64,000 nt of DNA from Rotaria socialis (Eukaryota; Rotifera; Eurotatoria; Philodinida; Philodinidae). Under the pieces are notes generated by a model that worked only from the letters and a program-made list of their open reading frames with translations, had not been told where the DNA came from and ran no database searches. The position numbers were made by a program, and so were the translations under genes. Numbering within the stretch: position 1 is the stretch's first letter; each line of letters starts with the position of its first letter. The DNA is taken from positions 23,113-87,112 of the forward strand of contig CAJNYU010003091.1 in the NCBI GenBank assembly GCA_905331475.1, given 5' to 3'. Positions 57,589-64,000 of the stretch are shown here, one piece after another.

Positions 57589-60500
57589 TGTAATTTTTTT
57601 CTTGACTAGAGAAATGCTCATTTATCTGATTTTATTCATATTGATGACTGAGAAGTCGAGATTTACTTAAAAGAAATAGGTATTACTGATTCGTGCCATC
57701 TTATCATAGAACCAATTTGTCTATGAATAGTTTTAAAGCATGATATGGCATGAAGAAAGAGACTATACGATGACGTCGATGAAAATTATATGAGATATAT
57801 TTTTGTATAGTTAAGAAAATAATATATTGTTCTTGCGAAAAAATATACTAAACGGCATATAGCCAGATTATTTTGGTCGAATGCAAATAAATAAATTTTA
57901 ATCTTAACTCGTCATTTAGTCATATTTCGTTCGTGAAGCTCTTTTAGAACATCTTTTAGTGCAAAATTCTTAATCGATTCTTGTCAGTTAATACTATCTT
58001 TATTTTACCAATATGTGTTGTTTCACAGAAGAAGATATTTATGTAAATTTTATTAGATCGGAAACTTTATAATATCTGCACTTATCAAATAAGACTTGAT
58101 CTTAGTTATTCAGATACTCAATATCTCACTTAAATTTTCTCAAATTTCAAAGAATTTAAAGAGAAGAAAGCCAAACAAATTAAAGTATCGAAAAAATACT
58201 ATGTTCATATTTCAATATAAACACAATCAATATTTTGATTTCTTAGCTATCTTCAGTGATGATAAATAATTATTCTCGATTCATTTTGTTTTTCGAAAAA
58301 TAAAACAATTTCTTTGTAAAGATCTTATTATTTTAATAAGAAAATATCCGGTATAGAATTTACTATGAAACTTTGTATTTAAAAAACAAGTCGCCCAATT
58401 GCGTAGTCAGAGTAAACTTTATTCAGTTGTTTGATTGTGTTTTAGTATTTCTGTATTTCTGTAAATGAACATTTCACAAACATTGAATTTTTAATAAAAA
58501 ACCCAATGTTTATCAAGTTGGTTGCTACTAATTTTTATCATTTCATATGTATAAATCAAGTATTAAACTTGGAAATTTCATACGATGTTCAAGTTTGACA
58601 TACACGTAAATAGAAGATTTAAATAGACCAGCAAATATGCATGAAAAAGTTCGAGAGTTTTTTCATTTTTAGAAGTTAATATTTATATATTTTGAAACGA
58701 TCTTCTTTTCCATTCAACGTTTTGAAGAGAAATTATGTGTCATTGAAAGCATTTTGAATAGAGTAGAAAGGCGATACATTTTTAGCTCTTGTTATCTTTG
58801 CAAAAACAGTTCCAAAAATGCCGAAACTCATTTAAAACATCTGAATAGGCATGGAAAGACAAAAGCTTTCAGAAAATTTAAAATGGCGAACAAAGTGATC
58901 GTATGAGATTGCATTTTTATCTGGTAATATTTCAATAGATGATAAAAACAATTGCGATATAAACATTAAATACCATTCAATTGTTTTTTCCATTAAGCAT
59001 GAAAATTGTCTAGTTTCTAAGACATCTATACAGAATCTCTTCAAGTTTTATCCGATAGGAAAATTCAACGTTCCTATTTTGTTAGTCAATTTTGAATCAA
59101 TCATATTTAATATTTTGATGATGGGATTACTTTAACTATGAAATTGACATTTTAGGTATATAACACACATGGATTTCTTTTTATGCACACTCTTTGAATA
59201 TTTAAGAAATTAAGAAAACTACTTAACTTATAGTTATTTCAATTATGTTTGAAATTCTAATGACTATAGCAAAATGTTAATCTTAAGATTCAATTTTCGC
59301 CTAAGTTTGTTGAAATTTAGTTCTACTTGATGCGTTATAATAAGTGATATCCAAACAAAGTACTAAAAAGAAATAAACTTATAAATCATTTTCTTGATAA
59401 TAAAAATTCGTTTTCAAAATGTATGTGTTAGATCGAACAGACAAATGCAATTGTCATATCTGTTGCGCTGATTTCATTTTTATAAAAATCTAGCTCTTGT
59501 TTCTTAATCAAATATCAACGAAAAAAAAGCATAGAGAAACGTTTTCAGAAAAATGTTGAAAGATAGATCATTCGATGCAGAATTTTACTTTCTATTAGAT
59601 GATATATTTAGTTTTAACTTTTGTAGTTAATGATAATGTGTATAGATTCTTATCAAGCTGCGAAATCACCATGCCTATTGTGAGCATGCACAGTTCTTCA
59701 CGAATTTGTTTCGAGTATAACAGTTTTACGAGAAATGACAATTTTATTAGTGACTCTGAAGTAAAAGGATCTTTGTATGTCACAATGTTACACTTGAACA
59801 AGCCGCATTCTATAGTAATGAAAAAATCATAAATATAAGCACTAAAACTTCATGTACTTTCAGAATATGTAATGTTGTGTTTAGAAAACAAAGTATATAT
59901 ATGATCTAACAGATAGATAGATGTACTTAGTAATTTGAAATTTGAAATTTAAATTAGTTGGAGTTTGAATCAAAGTTTAGACATCTAAAACTTTTTCTCG
60001 TGTAAAAATTTTGTTCAAATTAAATTCAAATAAAAGAAAATATAGTTTTTTTTCTAACAAATTATTTATAATGCAAATATTTAAAAAGATAATTTAAACC
60101 ATTAGCTGTTTGGGTTTTTTATTATTATTCATATGTTCTCTTTACATAGTGTAGTTTGAACTATCATGCCATTTGTTATTAGGATTAATATCCTACATAA
60201 TTATAGTAATACATTGCTACTTCGAACAGCCACTTTTCCCTTGAAATATTGAACATCATACATAAATTTACTTTTTTTTGCTTCAACAATCAATGGCATT
60301 TTTTAAACTGACATCATCGTTGGAATACATTTACTTAAACCAAACTTTTGATTAGATCTCTTTTAAATTGCCTTTGTAAAAAGCAGATGAAATTATACAT
60401 TAATAATAACATCAAGAAAAAGTCGATCAAATCGACTGATACACGCGTTCAAAATGGTCAATAAATATTTAAAAAAAAATTTAATTTATACACAATACTT

Positions 60501-61080
60501 CATCTGTCAATTTCAATTGAACAATTCTGTATTACGTCAAATGTCATTTCAATGCTTCGACTTTTTGCTTGAAATAAAGAACATAGAGGAAAGTAAATTT
60601 GATAGTGGACGTTATTGATTGAAGAATTGTACCGCATACTCTTAGTTCTTATTGAAGTTAAAACAAGTGTTCTTTCTAACAGTGCTAGATGTTTTTCAGT
60701 TAGTGTTGCCAGAAGAAGAATATTTGATAATTCAAGATCAACGATAGCTCAACACCAAAGTTGTTCGAAGAAATGCAAAAAAAATCAAATTAGTAATATT
60801 ATTTGATAATGCAAATTAAGAATTTCACTTTAGCAGAAGGACAATCAAATGATAAATTGTTAAGAATAGATAAAATTTGAAGACATTCATCAATTAATAG
60901 ATCATTCTAATATAATTCATCTTTATGAGGAAAAATTCATTCCATGAAAACTTACTTTGCTCATACATTTATCTGATTGAATCGAATATAGAGTTAATTT
61001 TGTTTGAATACATTTAAGATAATCTATTTGAGACTGAATAAATCCGTCTATAAAAATAAAATTACATACATACATAAATA
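57589..61080. other. Gene-poor AT-rich stretch
   Basis: No exon, RNA gene or bounded element recognised. A 50-bp segment near 60500-60550 (GTCAATTTCAAT...TTCTGTATTACGTC) recurs near 62420-62460, on the other side of the TA-flanked element. Confidence 0.4.
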
Positions 61081-62393
61081 TATGAGTGAATTGCAACTTT
61101 TTGGTACGATTAAATTTTAGCTGTATTTTTTTCTCTTCAGCCTATTTGGGCAATTTTTTTACAGGGTGATAGCCCCTAAGTGTCTCATTTTCATACAACA
61201 ACTTCAGCCCTTTATCTCATACTATAGGTGACTCATGAAAGATACATTGCAAAAAGCAACCTCATTTTTTTATAACATGCACCAAAAAAGAGAATAATTT
61301 GGCTACAAGAAATTAAGAAGGAATAAATACAAATATTAAAATTTGTTCACCGTTCTATTGAAGCATGTTATTGGTTTAAGTTTCATACATTATTCATTCA
61401 CTTGTCTAACGTTCATATAGTTTGACAGACACTTATGTATTTTTGTGTAGAGTGACACATACTACTCCATCTTCTGCTGTTGTAGAGCTAGCGATTTTTA
61501 GACTATACGAAAAGAAAGATTGTTGTACTCGCTAGGTAGAGCGATATTTTTTTTCTAAAAGATTGTAGAGAGACGCTGTTTTTTTTGCAGATATTTTGCT
61601 TATACTTGGTTTAGAAACGGTATTTTTAAGTATATCTTAACTCAACAGAATACATCTATCAGATTTTATTGTTTTGTACTTTGTTTTCCTATTATTTATT
61701 CTACATATATGTAAAGTTTAAAAGACGATTTCAGTCTTTCTACAGCATACAATGAATCTAATTAAAGAATTCTATTGAGCTAAACTGTATATATATCAAT
61801 ATGAAACGTACATATTTTCATTAAAAAAATAACTGCAGATTCGTAATCTCGGTCGAAACCCGATTCTATAAACATATTGTTAAAAACATTTTTGATGAAA
61901 AATGTTTTCGAGAAAATCGGTGAGGGGTACCAAAAACAAAAAAAAATTCAAACATGTTTTTTACGTTGAAATATTTCGATTTCTATACTAGAGTCGACAC
62001 AACTTTCGACGAAGATCATGAATCTGCACTTATTTTTATGAAAATATATACATAATGAATAAAAATCGTGACATACAACCACAATCTCGCATAAAATGCA
62101 AGAAATTTCTTATTACCTATTAATTACACTAGTATATTTAATTTTTGATACGCATTGTTTTGGTATATAACGCTCTGTGCTCTCATTTATATTTCAAGTT
62201 CAAGAGGGCAGTCATGATTTTACAACATCCTATAGAAAAGGCATATCTCCGTTAATAATGGCTACAGTGTCGTGAAACTTTTGCTACATAACCTTGGCGT
62301 AGAGTATAATTAAATGCATTATCCAACAATTGTCTAGCTCTTGTTTTCATTTTGTTTTCGTCAATCGTACCAAAAAGTTGCAATTCACTCATG
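61081..62393. mobile_element. TA-flanked inverted-repeat element (Tc1/mariner-like, non-autonomous, 1.3 kb)
   Basis: Terminal inverted repeats of about 30 bp: ATGAGTGAATTGCAACTTTT then TGGTACGATT at the left, exact reverse complement at the right (62363-62392). Each end is flanked by TA (61079-61080 and 62394-62395), the Tc1/mariner target. No transposase frame survives. Perfect repeats over 29-30 bp indicate recent mobility or strong constraint. Confidence 0.65.
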
Positions 62394-64000
62394 TAATTAC
62401 ATAGCAAAGATTTAATACCCCGTCAATTTCAATGTATCATTAGATTCTGTATTACGTCGATTTTCATAGATTAAAACTAATTGACTGAATATTTTTATTC
62501 TATGTATTTTTATCGGTTGGATGATAAGATAGATATGACAACACTAATCAAAACATTGATCATCGTTTTTAACGGTAAACTAAGAACACCTACGAAAATT
62601 TTCAAAAAAAATACAAATAATTCTGATGTAAAATGAACAATTGTATTATTTGTTAATTGATATAGGACTGAACATTGTTGAAGTAAAATATGAATAATTA
62701 AATGAACAAGAATGATTTTTGTTTACGAAAATTTTTTTGATCTATCATAATTATTTTCAGGACAATAAGCAAGAAGATAAATTATCTGGCCTCCGATTGC
62801 ATTTTTTTTTAAAATATAGGACTCCTTCGAGGATCAAGGTTGTCAAAAATATAGGATTTTCGATAAAAAATGACAAAAATATAGAATGTTTTATACATAG
62901 TTTCTGTTGAATTGTTTTGCTGTTTTTTAACTGCTCTGCTGGAAAATCGTTTTAATGAAGTTGTTATCAACAGTTCAACCGTAGCCAAGATCCTTATGTA
63001 ATTTTTTCTACTGAAATAAGTCGCTAATTCGAGGATCATTATAAAAGTTTTTCACAAATCGATAAATAACAATGAAGTAAATCATAAGCTTTGAAAAAAC
63101 AAATGCTATTTCTCATAATAAAAAGAAACATTTCAGATTACGGACATGAGTTTCCAAAAAAATCTCAACCTAATTTTATTGTTCTGATAATCAGCATTCA
63201 TCGCTTATTATTTGCCACAAGTTTATTTTGTATTTTATCATAACTCAATTTTTTCTGATAATAAATAAGTATAAATGAAAAATGCATGTACATAGGATGG
63301 CGTAAAATTTGACGGGCTTTCAGAATATGTGGTTCTTTTTAAAAAATATGTTCTTTCGGATGTATCTATATACAGCTTTCATGTCTAACTAAAACTTCAC
63401 AAAAAAAAACCAAAACTGGTACATCATCATTTTGTGAATGTTTTTTTCTTTTGAACTATTTTGTACTCTGTATTTAGCATTAAACAATTTCTCAGTCAAC
63501 CCACTAAATAGGCGAAAGGAAAAATACTGTTTAAAACAAATGTCACTATAATACAAGGATTTGTCCAAAACACATGATTATACACATTAAAAGTTTTTTT
63601 CGTCTAAAGACAATAGAAAAATGAAGAGATTTTCAGAAATTTTCTATTTTTTTGATAAAATATAGGAGAAATAAGAATTTTTAGGAAAATATAGGACAAA
63701 AATAGGACGTTTTTGAAAATATAGAAATTATAGGAAATATAGGTCGAATCGCTGCCCAGTAAATTATTCTTAATTAACTCCAACTCCAATATATCATTAT
63801 ATGAACTTCGATATTAATTCTGAAAGAGTCACAATTGAATTTTAATAAAATGACAAGAAAAATACTATTCTTACTCCAAGAAATGAAGATAAATCAAAAT
63901 TTTAGAAATAAATTACATTTTGTCTTCATCAATAATAATCGTCAGTAATCAGAAAAACATCGTCTGAGAATCCCTGATATGTATGTTAAATCTTAAAAGT
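62394..64000. other. Gene-poor AT-rich stretch with ATATAGGA motifs
   Basis: No gene supported. The words AATATAGGA / ATAGGA recur irregularly at 62812-62890 and 63650-63745, the second with about eight copies in 100 bp. Confidence 0.4.

Noticed and set aside
1..64000. CRISPR arrays, bacterial operons or phage-like defence systems
   Set aside because: The DNA is clearly eukaryotic, with spliceosomal introns throughout; no direct-repeat spacer arrays were seen.

Overview
The window is eukaryotic and most likely from a bdelloid rotifer (inferred). It is AT-rich. Genes are split by many very short introns (mostly 50-70 nt, GT-AG). One multi-exon locus repeats a secreted beta-type domain of a kind I associate with bdelloid secretomes, and short TGTGGG-like motifs (the repeat reported for bdelloid telomeres) are scattered through it. 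There are no bacterial-type operons, ribosome binding sites or tRNA genes that I can support.

Region 1 (1-4930) is intergenic. It holds a small hAT-like MITE (354-529) and a 164-bp stray copy of part of ryanodine-receptor exon 2, intron 2 and the start of exon 3 (1450-1613).

Region 2 (4931-33348, + strand) is one complete ryanodine receptor (RyR) gene. I traced 96 exons by hand. The splice phases are consistent from ATG to stop and give 15,399 nt, a 5,132-residue protein. All family landmarks are present in order: N-terminal inositol-trisphosphate-receptor-like domain, MIR, RIH, three SPRY domains, four RyR repeats, RIH-associated domain, an EF-hand pair, transmembrane bundle, GGGIGDE selectivity filter and the C-terminal zinc site. 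The larger introns carry repeats, including two copies of one dispersed element in opposite orientation.

Region 3 (33349-37650) is non-coding. A large inverted repeat (35619-36485) and a nearby shorter copy of its flanks lead up to a TATA box.

Region 4 (about 37650-52920, + strand) looks like a second gene with long introns or a partly decayed one. It has a TATA box, a signal-peptide exon, one degenerate and three intact copies of a repeated extracellular domain exon (all phase 1-1), a Thr/Ser linker exon, a 21-bp minisatellite exon and a weakened EGF-like pair of exons. Its introns hold a 2.1-kb hAT-like element with perfect 8-bp target duplications (44666-46769), two foldback elements and a minus-strand Helitron-like relic.

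Region 5 (52923-64000) has no gene I can support. It contains a CpG-rich foldback element (56171-56465), an LTR-like segment near 57000-57440 and a 1.3-kb TA-flanked inverted-repeat element (61081-62393).
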